Shown: positions 38,102 through 47,828, numbered from the stretch's first letter. The stretch is DNA of 64,000 bases from Nostoc piscinale CENA21 (GCF_001298445.1 NZ_CP012036.1:4390158-4454157); one strand, 5' to 3'. Numbers and translations: made by a program. Notes: generated by a model from the sequence alone, not told the origin.

Positions 38102-38206
38102 TTATTCTTCTGCACCCTGAATTTTCAGCAATAAAGCACCTAAAGCCCAACCCACGAAGATTAAACTAAAAGCCAGAAAAGCTGTACTGAAAATTTCGCC
38201 ACCCAT
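38102..38206 (-). CDS. petM: Cytochrome b6f complex subunit 7
   Basis: This gene codes only 34 residues. MGGEIFSTAFLAFSLIFVGW followed by ALGALLLKIQGAEE is the single-helix PetM subunit that packs at the edge of the cytochrome b6f dimer. The ending GALLLKIQGAEE is diagnostic. GGAG at 38217-38220 lies ten bases upstream of the ATG as ribosome-binding site. It precedes ycf39 by about 160 bases on the same strand. The divergent region to pdxA (38207-38467) should hold its promoter, but I cannot place it. Confidence 0.95.
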   Translation of the reverse strand: MGGEIFSTAFLAFSLIFVGWALGALLLKIQGAEE

Positions 38207-38467
38207 TGTTTTGTGTCTCCTTTGAGAATCGTTTGTCATAATTCTAAAGGCTAACCTTTAGATTGCATATAATTTGGGCTGTTTGTTGCCATCTGGTGAT
38301 TCAAGAATAGAAGTTTTACTTTTACCAATGACCCCAGATAAACTGAAGTTACTCAACAGCTACCGTTGAATTAGACCTGTGTAAACAATTCTAAACTAGT
38401 TTGATGGTTAATCCCGATGATTGCGGGATCAAGCCAATTCCATGACAAATCGAGATAAATTAGCCTT

Positions 38468-39550
38468 ATGTATCCAAGCGAGTCAAAACTCATAGCAAAA
38501 TCACACAAAGCAATTCGTCCTCGATTAGCACTGACATTGGGAGATCCCGCCGGAATTGGGACAGAAGTCATCTTAAAAGCTTTAGCTGATCCAGAAGTAA
38601 CTCAAAATTGTGATGTCACGGTAATAGGAAATCAAGATTGGTTAGTGCAGACTTATGACCAATTAAATTTATCGGGTAATTTAGTTGCCTTGGCAAATCC
38701 CCACAGTTTAAAAGTTATTGATGTGCAGTTGCAGCAAAATCTCAATGCAATTGTTCCAGGTGTAGGAAATGAGGTGAGTGGTGCGGCGAGTTTTGCTTAT
38801 ATGGAATATGCGATCGCCCAAACACTGGCAGGTGAATTTGATGGTATAGTCACAGCGCCCATTGCTAAATCGGCTTGGAAAGCCGCAGGATATAATTATC
38901 CCGGTCAAACAGAACTTTTGGCAGAAAAATCTAATGTAGAGCGATATGGGATGTTATTTGTAGCGCGATCGCCTCACACTGGTTGGATACTCCGCACCTT
39001 GTTAGCTACGACACATATTCCTCTGCGCCAAGTAGCAGATACACTCACACCCCAACTACTCAGCCAAAAACTAGATTTATTAGTAGAGTGCTTACAAACA
39101 GATTTCAGTATTAGTAAACCGAGAATTGCGATCGCAGGTTTAAATCCCCATAGTGGCGAACAAGGACAATTAGGAACCGAAGAACTCGATTGGTTGATTC
39201 CTTGGATAGAACAAGAACAGCAAAAGCACCCTCAATTGCTCTTAGAAGGGCCAATCCCTCCCGATACAATGTGGGTGAAACCTAGTCAAGCTTGGTATAG
39301 CAACTCTTCGATAAATCATCTAGCCGATGCTTACTTGGCACTCTACCACGACCAAGGCTTGATTCCTGTGAAACTCATGGCCTTTGACCGTGCCGTGAAT
39401 ACTTCCATTGGTTTACCATTTATCCGCACTTCACCAGACCACGGTACAGCATTTGATATTGCAGGTAAAGGAATTGCCGACTCCATCAGTATGAAAGCCG
39501 CAATTCAATTAGCTGCTGAGTTAGCCAGTACTAGAAGACAAGTTGATTGA
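38468..39550 (+). CDS. pdxA: 4-hydroxythreonine-4-phosphate dehydrogenase
   Basis: PdxA oxidises 4-phosphohydroxythreonine in the DXP-dependent vitamin B6 pathway. The 360-residue protein opens with RLALTLGDPAGIGTEVILKA, has TAPIAKSAWKAAGYNYPGQT with the metal/substrate histidine-lysine region, GLNPHSGEQGQLG, LYHDQGLIPVK and TSPDHGTAFDIAGKG, all typical. The ATG at 38468 gives a slightly extended amino end (20 residues before the domain). tRNA-Val follows 67 bases downstream. Confidence 0.94.
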   Translation: MYPSESKLIAKSHKAIRPRLALTLGDPAGIGTEVILKALADPEVTQNCDVTVIGNQDWLVQTYDQLNLSGNLVALANPHSLKVIDVQLQQNLNAIVPGVGNEVSGAASFAYMEYAIAQTLAGEFDGIVTAPIAKSAWKAAGYNYPGQTELLAEKSNVERYGMLFVARSPHTGWILRTLLATTHIPLRQVADTLTPQLLSQKLDLLVECLQTDFSISKPRIAIAGLNPHSGEQGQLGTEELDWLIPWIEQEQQKHPQLLLEGPIPPDTMWVKPSQAWYSNSSINHLADAYLALYHDQGLIPVKLMAFDRAVNTSIGLPFIRTSPDHGTAFDIAGKGIADSISMKAAIQLAAELASTRRQVD

Positions 39551-39617
39551 TAAGAAAATATCCTTGTGCTTGACTATCTAGATTAATATGCGCTATTATT
39601 GTAAATTGTGTGGTTAA

Positions 39618-39691
<74 letters not shown>

Positions 39692-39789
39692 TTCTTGTTG
39701 ATTGTCAAATATGAAAATTTCTGCGAAGTCCGGGAAAAATTGCGATCGCGCTGTTAGAATCCAGCCAAGCAAACTAATGGCAATCAACA

Positions 39790-41880
39790 ATGGTCTCTAC
39801 TACTGCACGCTTCTCAGACACTCAAAACCATTGGGCGCGTCCGTTTATTGAAGCCTTAGCAGCGCGGCGCATTTTAAATGGCTATCCCAACGGTACTTTT
39901 CGCCCCGATAACTCAGTGACGCGTGCTGAGTTTGCGGCGATCGTGGCAGCAGTTTTTACTGTACCAGAAAAACGCCAATACACTCCTTTTGTTGATGTCC
40001 CGGCAAATCACTGGGCAGTAAAAGCTATTGAGAAATGTTACGAAACAGGATTTTTGACTGGCTATCCCGATAAATATTTCCGCCCTAATAATCGCATTGC
40101 TAGGGGTGATGTTTTAGTTTCACTAATCAATGGTTTGGGTATTGCAGCGAAAATACCACCGGACTTAGTAAACCAATTACCACAAATTTATCAAGATGCA
40201 ATTAACATTCCTGGTTATGCCAGAAATCAAATTGCTTTAGCTACGAGTGCAGGTTTTGTTGCCAGTTTCCCCAATATTAAATTACTCAATTACGCTACAG
40301 CTGCAACTCGCGGCGATGTCGCGGTGATGGTTTATCAAGCTTTGGTATATCTGGGTAATGCCCAAAAGATATCTTCTGTTTATCTTGTAGTTCCACCAAC
40401 CACAACACCAACACCGACACCGACACCAACACCAACACCGACACCCATACCAATACCCACGCCCACACCCATACCTAGACCCCCTGTATCTAGTACTGTT
40501 AAAGTCAGCCATACACGCGAGTTTCGTGGGGCTTGGGTAGCGTCGGTGTGGAATAGTGACTGGCCTTCCAAGGCGGGACTTCCAACTGCACAACAAAGGT
40601 CAGAATTTTTAGAAATTGTCAACCAGTTGCAAGCACTGAATTTCAACGCTTTGATTTTGCAAGTACGTCCTGAAGGTGATGCTTTGTATGCTTCAGAATT
40701 AGAACCTTGGAGTGCTTGGATTACTGGAACCCAAGGCAGAGCGCCCGAACCATTTTATGATCCTTTAGAGTTTGCGATCGCTGAATGTCACAAACGCAAT
40801 ATCGAAGTTCACGCTTGGTTCAACCCCTACCGCGCCAAAACTAGCATCAAAGGTTCTCCTAATGTCCGCCCCCACATCGCAGTTACCCATCCAGAAGTAG
40901 TTTATCAGTGGGGCAATCAACTGTGGATGGATCCTGGCTCAAAAATTGTTCAAGATAGAGCTTACAATGTAATTCTTGATGTTGTACGGCGCTATGACAT
41001 CGATGGTATTCACTTAGACGATTATTTTTATCCCTATCCCATCCAAGGGCAATCTTTCCCCGACAATAAAACCTACGCTGCATACAGAGCCGCAGGTGGT
41101 TTATTAAGTTTAGATGATTGGCGACGCGAAAATGTCAATCAAATGGTGCTGCGGCTTTCACAAGGAATCAAGACAACCAAACCTCATGTCAAATTTGGGA
41201 TTAGTCCATTTGGAATTTATCGCCCCGGACAACCTGCGGGAATTACTGGTTTAGATGCTTACAGTGTATTGTATGCTGATTCACGCAAATGGTTAGAACA
41301 AGGTTGGATTGATTATTTAGCACCGCAACTTTATTGGCGGATCGACCAAACCAAACAAAGTTATCCTGCACTACTGCGATGGTGGACAGAAATTAATTCT
41401 CAGCAGCGACATATTTACGCCGGAAATAATCTTGGTCAATTAGATGGAAAAGCTTGGAAAGACGATGAAATTGATAAACAAGTCAAAATTTCCCGCAACT
41501 TAGCCAGCAACTTATCTCTAGGAAATATTTTCTTTAGTATGAGTGCTATTAATCAAAATCGGCGCGGTATTGCTGACCAATTCAAAAATTCTCTTTATTC
41601 TAGACCTGCAATAGTACCTTCTATGCCTTGGCGGAGTGCTGCCCAAGTATCTCCTCCCCAAGCCTTGCAATTTAAAGATGGTAAACTTAACTGGCAACCA
41701 GGAGATAATCAGCCTGTAAGGTCTTGGACACTTTACCGCCAAACAGGTGATAGTTGGACTATTCAGCGTATTTTATCTGCTGGTACAACTTTCGCCACTG
41801 TCCAACCTGGAACTTATGCTGTTTGTGCCGTTGATAGGTTAGCAAATGAAAGTTTAGGTGTAGTTATTACTGTAAGTTGA
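39790..41880 (+). CDS. SLH-domain glycoside hydrolase (GHL10 family)
   Basis: The 696-residue protein begins with S-layer homology repeats (about 8-56, 70-120 and a weaker third to 190; WARPFIEALAARRILNGYPN), which anchor proteins to the cell wall. A Thr-Pro/Ile-Pro linker (about 197-235) leads to a family-10-like glycosyl hydrolase domain (DUF187 type): EFRGAWVASVWNSDWPS, LILQVRPEGDALY, VHAWFNPYRAK, GIHLDDYFYPYP and DYLAPQLYW. A short beta-rich module ends the chain. No signal peptide is evident at this start, so the true start or export route is unclear. The role is probably in cell-wall or exopolysaccharide processing. Confidence 0.88.
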   Translation: MVSTTARFSDTQNHWARPFIEALAARRILNGYPNGTFRPDNSVTRAEFAAIVAAVFTVPEKRQYTPFVDVPANHWAVKAIEKCYETGFLTGYPDKYFRPNNRIARGDVLVSLINGLGIAAKIPPDLVNQLPQIYQDAINIPGYARNQIALATSAGFVASFPNIKLLNYATAATRGDVAVMVYQALVYLGNAQKISSVYLVVPPTTTPTPTPTPTPTPTPIPIPTPTPIPRPPVSSTVKVSHTREFRGAWVASVWNSDWPSKAGLPTAQQRSEFLEIVNQLQALNFNALILQVRPEGDALYASELEPWSAWITGTQGRAPEPFYDPLEFAIAECHKRNIEVHAWFNPYRAKTSIKGSPNVRPHIAVTHPEVVYQWGNQLWMDPGSKIVQDRAYNVILDVVRRYDIDGIHLDDYFYPYPIQGQSFPDNKTYAAYRAAGGLLSLDDWRRENVNQMVLRLSQGIKTTKPHVKFGISPFGIYRPGQPAGITGLDAYSVLYADSRKWLEQGWIDYLAPQLYWRIDQTKQSYPALLRWWTEINSQQRHIYAGNNLGQLDGKAWKDDEIDKQVKISRNLASNLSLGNIFFSMSAINQNRRGIADQFKNSLYSRPAIVPSMPWRSAAQVSPPQALQFKDGKLNWQPGDNQPVRSWTLYRQTGDSWTIQRILSAGTTFATVQPGTYAVCAVDRLANESLGVVITVS

Positions 41881-41884
41881 TGAT

Positions 41885-41954
41885 AGGACTTACGCACAAA
41901 GATTGTCAGTTAAGAATGGGTGTAAGGGTTTTGAACACCTACACCCTTACAGGG
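41885..41954. repeat. Repeat of the GGGTGTA family with AGGACTTACGCA end
   Basis: It starts with AGGACTTACGCACAAAGATT, the complement of the right end of the element at 21.1 kb, then GAATGGGTGTAAGGG and its complement CCCTTACA, giving a hairpin. It sits just after the glycoside hydrolase stop and could also end that transcript. Confidence 0.55.
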
Positions 41955-42052
41955 AAGTCAAAATTCAAAAGTCAGAGAATTTTTTACTTTTGACTTTTGA
42001 CTTGATTCTGCCCCTTCACCCTCTCCCCAAAACTTAATTTTTCGTTGTATTT

Positions 42053-42730
42053 TTATTTTGTACTAGCGATCGCACTTTGGCATTCTTCCACAGAAGCACG
42101 CTGTTGCATGGCTTGGACTAAAGCCTGATAACTTGACCAATTTTCTTCTAACAGAGTTTTTGCTTGTAAAACATGAAACCGTTGTTTTTGCTGAAAGGCT
42201 GACTCGGAAAAACCCACAATTTTTAAGACTTCCGCCAACTTCGCTTTATCATCAGCGCCACCTTCTGCACGTTCAAATACTAAAGCTTCCGCCGCAATAC
42301 CAGCCATCCACATTGTGCAGTAACGGTCTAGCATTTGGGCGCTGATGGTACCTTTTTCTAATTGTGCCGCTAACTCAGCGTCATTAAAAGCCACACCGCC
42401 TTGTCCTGGTTGTCCTTTTCGCCAAGCTTCCCAGGCGCTGAGAGTGTAGCCAGTGACGGGAATACCCAGCACAGAAGCCACCAAAAAATGTCCTGCTTCA
42501 TGGTGGATAATGCGATCGCGGTGTTCACTCGAAAATCCCGCAATCCAATCTAGCAAAATAGTTCCACCCTTACCTTGCAAGCTAAAACTGTCTAAAGTGG
42601 CGATTCCTAAAATAGTGAAAGTGGCGAGTGCTGGTACTGTCGGCGATAAGTTAATTAATGGCCCCAGCAGTACCGAAAAAGTCATCAGAAAGACTGATAT
42701 GGCTACTAAATTGAGGGCTGTTTGGCTCAT
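42053..42730 (-). CDS. M41-like (FtsH-type peptidase domain) membrane protein
   Basis: The 225-residue product has two hydrophobic segments (about 5-27 and 30-48) and then a peptidase-M41-like domain with HHEAGHFLVASVLGIPV, whose HEAGH would bind zinc. There is no AAA ATPase domain, so it is not a full FtsH. Later segments (MWMAGIAAEALVFERAEGGADD) match FtsH's third zinc-ligand region, including the aspartate. Similar stand-alone proteins are conserved in cyanobacteria and plastids. Whether it is an active protease is unknown. Confidence 0.8.
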   Translation of the reverse strand: MSQTALNLVAISVFLMTFSVLLGPLINLSPTVPALATFTILGIATLDSFSLQGKGGTILLDWIAGFSSEHRDRIIHHEAGHFLVASVLGIPVTGYTLSAWEAWRKGQPGQGGVAFNDAELAAQLEKGTISAQMLDRYCTMWMAGIAAEALVFERAEGGADDKAKLAEVLKIVGFSESAFQQKQRFHVLQAKTLLEENWSSYQALVQAMQQRASVEECQSAIASTK

Positions 42731-42909
42731 TGTCAGTTTTTTAACTACGGCTTAATCTTTCTTAATTATGAAGCGATCGCTCCATTTTTGAGTAGGATTT
42801 TTGATAGTCTGCATAGATAAACTGGGTTGTTCTATGGCAATCCTCAATAATCTCTCCCTAGCCTCCCTTGTCCTCCTTGTCTCCCTTGTCTATATCTACA
42901 CTTCCAGAA

Positions 42910-43347
42910 ATGCCCATAATTAATCAGTTAATAGAAATTGCCACCGAATCAGGAATTAATATTCACAACATCACTCGACAAATCAAAGATTTAATTGCTC
43001 AAACATCAATTAAAAACGGACAAGTTTTAGTCTTTTCACGTCACACAACCACAGCTTTAGCCATCAATGAATATGAAGTCAGATTATTAGAAGATATCAA
43101 AGTATTCTTTAATAAATTAGCACCAGCATCAGACCGTTACTTACACAATGATTTGCATTTACGAGATGTTCCCGAAGATGAACCGATGAATGCCCATTCT
43201 CATCTACTTGCCATGATGTTAAGTACTAGTGAAGTCATTCCCATTGTGGATGGAAAATTAGCATTAGGAACTTGGCAATCTGTATTATTTTTTGAATTAG
43301 ATGGGCCGCGTCAACGAACCGTATCAGTGCAGATTTCCGGCGAGTGA
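42910..43347 (+). CDS. YjbQ/UPF0047 family protein
   Basis: The 145-residue product from ATG 42910 (MPIINQLIEIATES) fits the UPF0047 fold: GQVLVFSRHTTTALAINEYE, NDLHLRDVPEDEPMNAHSHL and GTWQSVLFFELDGPRQRTV. The conserved His and Glu residues bind a metal, and some members show weak thiamine-phosphate synthase activity. An upstream non-ATG start at 42868 lies in a C/T-rich repeat and is unlikely. The Uma2 gene downstream starts 6 bases after its stop. Confidence 0.9.
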   Translation: MPIINQLIEIATESGINIHNITRQIKDLIAQTSIKNGQVLVFSRHTTTALAINEYEVRLLEDIKVFFNKLAPASDRYLHNDLHLRDVPEDEPMNAHSHLLAMMLSTSEVIPIVDGKLALGTWQSVLFFELDGPRQRTVSVQISGE

Positions 43348-43352
43348 AATTT

Positions 43353-43940
43353 ATGACTATTATTCAACCAAAACGTTTCACATTGGATGAATATCACGAA
43401 CTTACAAAATTAGGCTTTTTTCATGAAGATGAACATATCGAATTAATCAATGGGGAAATTATTCAAATTATATGTAAGGGTACAGCACACGCAACTTGTT
43501 TAAGAAACTTATTAAGTAAATTACCAAAATTAGTAAGAGATAAGGCAACATTACAATCTAAATCACCAATTACTTTACTTCTCAATAGTGAGCATGAACC
43601 TGATTTAACTATTGTTAAAAACCGTCCTGATAATTATCTATTGGCTCACCCTAGTCCTGATGATGTTTTGTTAATAATGGAAGTTGCCGACTCTTCATTA
43701 AGTTATGACCAAGATGTGAAAATTCCTATTTACGCTCAAGCTGGTATTTCTGATTGTTGGATATTTAATTTGCTCGATAATTATTTAGAATGTTACAGCG
43801 AACCTTCTCAAGATAATCACGGTAAATATGGTTATCTAGATAAGCGAATTGTTTTACCTAATCAAGTAGTAGCGTTGTCTTGTTTCCCTGATTTGTCTCT
43901 CGATTTAAATAAAGTATTTCCGCCAAAACTAAATTCTTAA
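43353..43940 (+). CDS. Uma2 family (DUF820) protein
   Basis: This is the second Uma2 protein in the window. From ATG 43353 (MTIIQPKRFTLDEYHEL) 195 residues show EHIELINGEII, SEHEPDLTIVKNRP, DDVLLIMEVADSSLSYD and IPIYAQAGISDCWIFNL. These contain the expected E, PD, ExA and later lysine of a PD-(D/E)XK-like core. The GTG at 43344 overlaps the previous stop and is a possible alternative. Its function is unknown. It shares little sequence with the copy at 15.3 kb beyond the core. Confidence 0.87.
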   Translation: MTIIQPKRFTLDEYHELTKLGFFHEDEHIELINGEIIQIICKGTAHATCLRNLLSKLPKLVRDKATLQSKSPITLLLNSEHEPDLTIVKNRPDNYLLAHPSPDDVLLIMEVADSSLSYDQDVKIPIYAQAGISDCWIFNLLDNYLECYSEPSQDNHGKYGYLDKRIVLPNQVVALSCFPDLSLDLNKVFPPKLNS

Positions 43941-44135
43941 AGGATATTGAGTACCTGTCCAAGCTGTAATTTTTTACAAGAAACTATCTTGACATCCAGT
44001 ATTGATTGTGCAAATCTATACTTAAGACAGCAAAATAAATGCACTCTAAAGCTCTAGTTGTTGATATTGTCTCAGGAGAGATAACTTATGATTGCTTGTT
44101 ACGCTTTGAGTCATCTTTTTGCCTGAGTAATTAGC

Positions 44136-44204
44136 CAAATATCTCGTCCAAGGCACAGATTAGCCTGTAAACAATAAGACGAGATATTTGCCTGAATATT
44201 CAGG
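44136..44204. repeat. 13-pair stem followed by a 14-base palindrome
   Basis: CAAATATCTCGTC (44136-44148) and GACGAGATATTTG (44178-44190) are exact inverted repeats with a 29-base loop. Immediately next to it CCTGAATATTCAGG (44191-44204) is a perfect palindrome. The word TTTGCCTGA occurs before and between them (44118 and 44187). The rest of 43941-44399 has no convincing gene. The pair may mark a structured RNA or a small mobile repeat. Confidence 0.5.
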
Positions 44205-44399
44205 GAGAAAGATGAAGCAAAGCTTAGTAAGCAGCCACTGACTTGTACCTCTTGAGATAGAACCAAAGAAAGCGATAGTAAGAGCCATTGTGTGAGCGAA
44301 AACTTTTTGAGTTTCAATCACTTACCCCAGGTGATGCTACTTCTAGAGGTGTAGTTTTTTGATGCTGTCCAGTACACCACAAATACTGGAGAAAGTAGA

Positions 44400-44930
44400 A
44401 TGCTTGCTCATTCACAATCCACAAAACAAAACAGCTATAGGAAAAGCTCTGTTGCTGTTCTTTGTGATATTCAAAATGTTCTAAGAATTAAGGATACAGC
44501 CAAATTCTTACTAGATTTTGCAAAATTGCAAGGAAAAGTAGATTATAAAAAACTCTACTACAACTCACATTATCCTAGTCAAGTTTCTATCAAAGACATA
44601 CTAGAGACACTAGATTTTGAAAGTATTGATGTTACAGACTCTTCTTTGAATAGCGCAGATCATCGTTTGATGGCTGACTGTGTTAAGCTTTTTGCTCCAC
44701 AACGCTCACCTATCCCCAAAATAATTATTCTTGTATCAGGAGATTGGGATTATGCTGGTTTAATTGCAATTCTCCAAGCTATGGATAAAAAGGTGATAGT
44801 TTTTGCTCAAAAAGGTAGTGCTAGTGTAAAACTAATGAACCTCGTTGGTAAGAATAATTTCTACTTTGTGGATGAATTACCTGAGTTAATGAAAGATATA
44901 ACTCAAATTTGCGTTCCTGCTATTAAGTAG
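44400..44930 (+). CDS. NYN-domain putative RNase
   Basis: The 176-residue protein has the NYN signature: VAVLCDIQNVLRI with the first aspartate, ADHRLMADCVKLF in the middle and IIILVSGDWDYAGLIAIL with the later acidic pair, then KKVIVFAQKGSASVKLM. It belongs to the same broad PIN-like superfamily as the protein at 13.0 kb but to a different branch. The RNase III gene follows it on the same strand, so both may be co-transcribed and act on RNA. Confidence 0.85.
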   Translation: MLAHSQSTKQNSYRKSSVAVLCDIQNVLRIKDTAKFLLDFAKLQGKVDYKKLYYNSHYPSQVSIKDILETLDFESIDVTDSSLNSADHRLMADCVKLFAPQRSPIPKIIILVSGDWDYAGLIAILQAMDKKVIVFAQKGSASVKLMNLVGKNNFYFVDELPELMKDITQICVPAIK

Positions 44931-45056
44931 GACAAAAAAATGATTTATGGGATAGATATTACCTACCCTATATCTATCCTGGAAGGTTTAGGGTTATTCC
45001 CTAAATCTAACTTAAGTTACAAACAATTATTATTCCCAACTAGACAAGTAAGAAAA

Positions 45057-45741
45057 ATGCACAAGCTTCTAACATTTCGGAATGAAAAACTTTTACGGCG
45101 GGCGCTGACTCACCGTTCTTATGTTCATGAAAATCCAGGTGAAGGAGAACATAATGAACGCTTGGAATTTCTCGGTGACGCTATACTCAATTTTTTTAAG
45201 TGGTGAATATCTTTATCGCCACCACCCAGAAAAAGGAGAAGATGAATTAACACGCCGACGTTCTGCTTTAGTAGATGAAAAGCAATTAGCCAAATTTGCT
45301 GAAGAAGTTGGTATAGATTTGAGAATGCGGTTAGGAAGAGGAGCGATTTTAGATGGTGGTTTTCAAAATCCTAATTTGCAGAGTAGCACTTTTGAAGCTG
45401 TTATCGGAGCTTATTATTTAGATAATAATTGTGATGTTGAAGCAGTACGGGCTATTGTTGAACCATTGTTTGATTCTGTACCTGAACAAATTGTTGTAGT
45501 TCGCTCAAATGTAGACTCAAAAAACCGTTTTCAAGAATGGGTACAACGCAATATAACAATAAACCCGCCTGAATACATTACAAAGCAGGTAGGTGGTTTG
45601 TCTCACGCACCAATATTCACCGCAAAAGTATTTGTTGATGGTAAAGAATACGGAGAAGGAAAGGGACGTAACAAAAAAGATGCGGAAAAAGCTGCTGCTG
45701 AAAATGCACTGGCTAAGTTGAAACAAGAAGGTATGTTGTAG
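45057..45741 (+). CDS. rnc: Ribonuclease III, frameshifted
   Basis: RNase III cuts double-stranded RNA, including rRNA precursors and sRNA duplexes. The signature ERLEFLGDAIL is present at about residues 34-44, the second acidic cluster in STFEAVIGAYYLD, and a dsRNA-binding domain closes the chain (NRFQEWVQRN, GKGRNKKDAEKAAAENAL). The frame breaks at T7 (45191-45197): with six T it reads AILNFLSGEYLY and gives about 227 residues. The frame is open from 44940, but that extension does not resemble RNase III, so I start at 45057. Several RNase III paralogues are usual in cyanobacteria, so a real loss could be tolerated. Confidence 0.88.
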
Positions 45742-45756
45742 AGATTTATCTAATTT

Positions 45757-46206
45757 TTAAGAGTGGGGAGAGGTTAGCCTTGGTTGTGTTTTATTGCTTT
45801 TGGGTTGTAGTTTCATCCATTGAAAAGACACAAGGTTTAATAACAAACCGATGAGTAATAAAATCACCATCAAGGTTATCTGATACCACAGAATTGGTTG
45901 CACAAATAAGTCTGCCACAAGATGAAGCAAGTTCATAATGCTGTAAACTACAGTTAAGGCGAAATGTAAGACGCGGTAGCGTTTAGATTCGGTAAAAGAA
46001 GTGGCGATTATCGCCAATATGGGTAGTGTGAAAAATCCCAACATTAGCCATAGAATTACAGAAATATCACTCAGTTGTGAGGCGTGTTGCGATTCGGCTA
46101 CAGATAAACCATGAAATAACGGCATTAAACCTAGTTGTGTGTGAAACAATGTTCCTAGGAGAAATGCTGTCCATAGAGTAATGATTCGTTCTCTATAATT
46201 CAGCAT
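45757..46206 (-). CDS. Small four-helix membrane protein, unknown function
   Basis: The 149-residue product has four hydrophobic helices at about 8-30, 45-68, 78-100 and 105-130, and a polar basic tail (KLQPKSNKTQPR). Histidines occur in the helices and loops (FHTQL, LFHGL, LLHLVADL). I do not recognise a family. It lies between RNase III (opposite strand, 15 bases apart) and a histidine kinase on the same strand, which may or may not share its transcript. Confidence 0.65.
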   Translation of the reverse strand: MLNYRERIITLWTAFLLGTLFHTQLGLMPLFHGLSVAESQHASQLSDISVILWLMLGFFTLPILAIIATSFTESKRYRVLHFALTVVYSIMNLLHLVADLFVQPILWYQITLMVILLLIGLLLNLVSFQWMKLQPKSNKTQPRLTSPHS

Positions 46207-46291
46207 GATGAAATCTTCTCGATTTATAATTGCCCAGTTTTTAATTTAGGCAAAAAATCTGAGGAACTTGTGAAGTATGTAATTAGTTTTA

Positions 46292-47482
46292 TCAGGTATT
46301 GATTTCTAAGGGGAAAGTCACAGTAAATGTAGAACCAACACCTAGCTGAGATTCTAAATTGATTTCGCCTTGGAGTAATGTGACTAACCGAGCAACGATC
46401 GCCAGCCCTAATCCTGTACTATCAGGTAGGTAAGCGCGATCGCTCTTATTTATCCGATAATAAGGTTCAAATATCCGCACTTGGTTTTCTGGCGCAATTC
46501 CAATTCCTGTATCAACAACCGTAAATGACCAATATTTTTCGTCTAAAATTTGACATACTATTGTGACACTACCCGACTCTGTATAGCGAATGGCATTACT
46601 GACAAGATTGGTGATTACTTGTTGTAATTGAAACTCATCTGTGAATATTTCTTGTGGACAGCGATCGCAGTCTACAATAATTTGTAAATCTTTTTCCTCT
46701 GCTAACGGTTCCAACATTTCACACACATTAATTACCAATTCTTGGACATTGGTAGGTGCAATTTGCAGTTGTACTTTACCCGCATCATATCGGGATAGTT
46801 CTAATACATCATTAATTAAGCGGAGTAAATGTCTGCCATTGCGTAGTACTCGTTCGATATGTTCTAAATTTGTATAAGAGTCTTTGATATCAGAATTGCG
46901 TTTTTGTTGTCGTAAAAATAAATCAGAATAGCCAATAATCGATGTCAGAGGATGTTTCAGTTCGTGGGCTAATTGCGAAAATGTATCTTGATTGGCATTA
47001 ATTAAGCGGGTTAATTCCTCGTTATGCAGAGTTAATGATAAATGTAGATGCTTTAATTCTCGTAAACGCTCTTCAACATAACTTTTAAAACAGCGTGCTA
47101 TCGCTTCATCTATGACAGCATCAATTAAACGCATATAACGCACAATTTCGGCCGGCGTTCCTTGCAATAAACCTGTCTCTAAAGTATCAAATATTACTAT
47201 TCTTAATAACCGATATTCTCTCGCAATTTCCGTAGGATCAAAACCTTGTTCAGCCCGTAGTAACCCATGTTGCCAACTGGCTGTCAGTATCGACTTGATA
47301 TCACTTTCCTGAGATGGCGCAAGTACACTAATCATCGCTCGAAACACATCCGGAATGTGATTTTTAATCGCTGTATAAGACAAGTCATCAGCACTTTCAA
47401 TCTGCCTGTCTTGCCGAACTGCCGCCACCCATTTCTCAATAATACTGTTAATATTTTCAGCCAGTATGAGACTAAAATCCAT
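46292..47482 (-). CDS. Sensor histidine kinase with RsbRD-like N-terminal domain
   Basis: The 396-residue protein lacks membrane helices. Residues about 10-145 resemble the RsbRD/all-helical input domain seen before cyanobacterial kinases (IIEKWVAAVRQD, LRIVIFDTLETGLL, IDEAIARCFKSYVEER). The phospho-acceptor motif is LAHELKHPLTSIIGYSDL. The ATPase has NLVSNAIRYTES, VVDTGIGIAPEN and GLGLAIVARLV. No response regulator is adjacent on this strand, so the partner is not known. Confidence 0.9.
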   Translation of the reverse strand: MDFSLILAENINSIIEKWVAAVRQDRQIESADDLSYTAIKNHIPDVFRAMISVLAPSQESDIKSILTASWQHGLLRAEQGFDPTEIAREYRLLRIVIFDTLETGLLQGTPAEIVRYMRLIDAVIDEAIARCFKSYVEERLRELKHLHLSLTLHNEELTRLINANQDTFSQLAHELKHPLTSIIGYSDLFLRQQKRNSDIKDSYTNLEHIERVLRNGRHLLRLINDVLELSRYDAGKVQLQIAPTNVQELVINVCEMLEPLAEEKDLQIIVDCDRCPQEIFTDEFQLQQVITNLVSNAIRYTESGSVTIVCQILDEKYWSFTVVDTGIGIAPENQVRIFEPYYRINKSDRAYLPDSTGLGLAIVARLVTLLQGEINLESQLGVGSTFTVTFPLEINT

Positions 47483-47828
47483 TACGTTAAGTTTTGTAAA
47501 GATTTAGTGAAAAAAATTTGGAACTAGAACTAGTTTATCGAGAATGGTGATTTTTTGGGCAGAATTAACGGAATCATTCAACTATAACAAGTAAGAAACT
47601 ACGTACCTATAGAGATAGATTTTAGCTATTGAGATTGAATTTTTTGGCTTTTTGTTGAGTATGATTAACGGGGCAATAGTAGATATTTGTTACACATCAT
47701 TGACAGCCCAAAGGGTGAATAAATTAAGTTAGAGCAATCAATAGAATCTATCCTAAGAAGTTGTTTTTACTGGACAGCAATGTTATATTTCGCTATATTG
47801 TTGTGAATTCGAGTAAGTCAGCCTAATT

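Noticed and set aside
40282..40646. Two minus-strand open frames rich in Gly/Val or Cys/Arg
   Set aside because: They are antisense to the Thr-Pro linker of the SLH glycoside hydrolase. The repeats keep several frames open.
44111..44317. Minus-strand frame of 68 codons with hydrophobic start
   Set aside because: It runs through the perfect inverted repeat and palindrome and has no recognisable homologue. A small exported peptide is possible but weak.
47580..47600. NtcA site upstream of the nitrate-type transporter
   Set aside because: The nearest GTA...TAC has six instead of eight bases between halves and no -10 box at the right distance.
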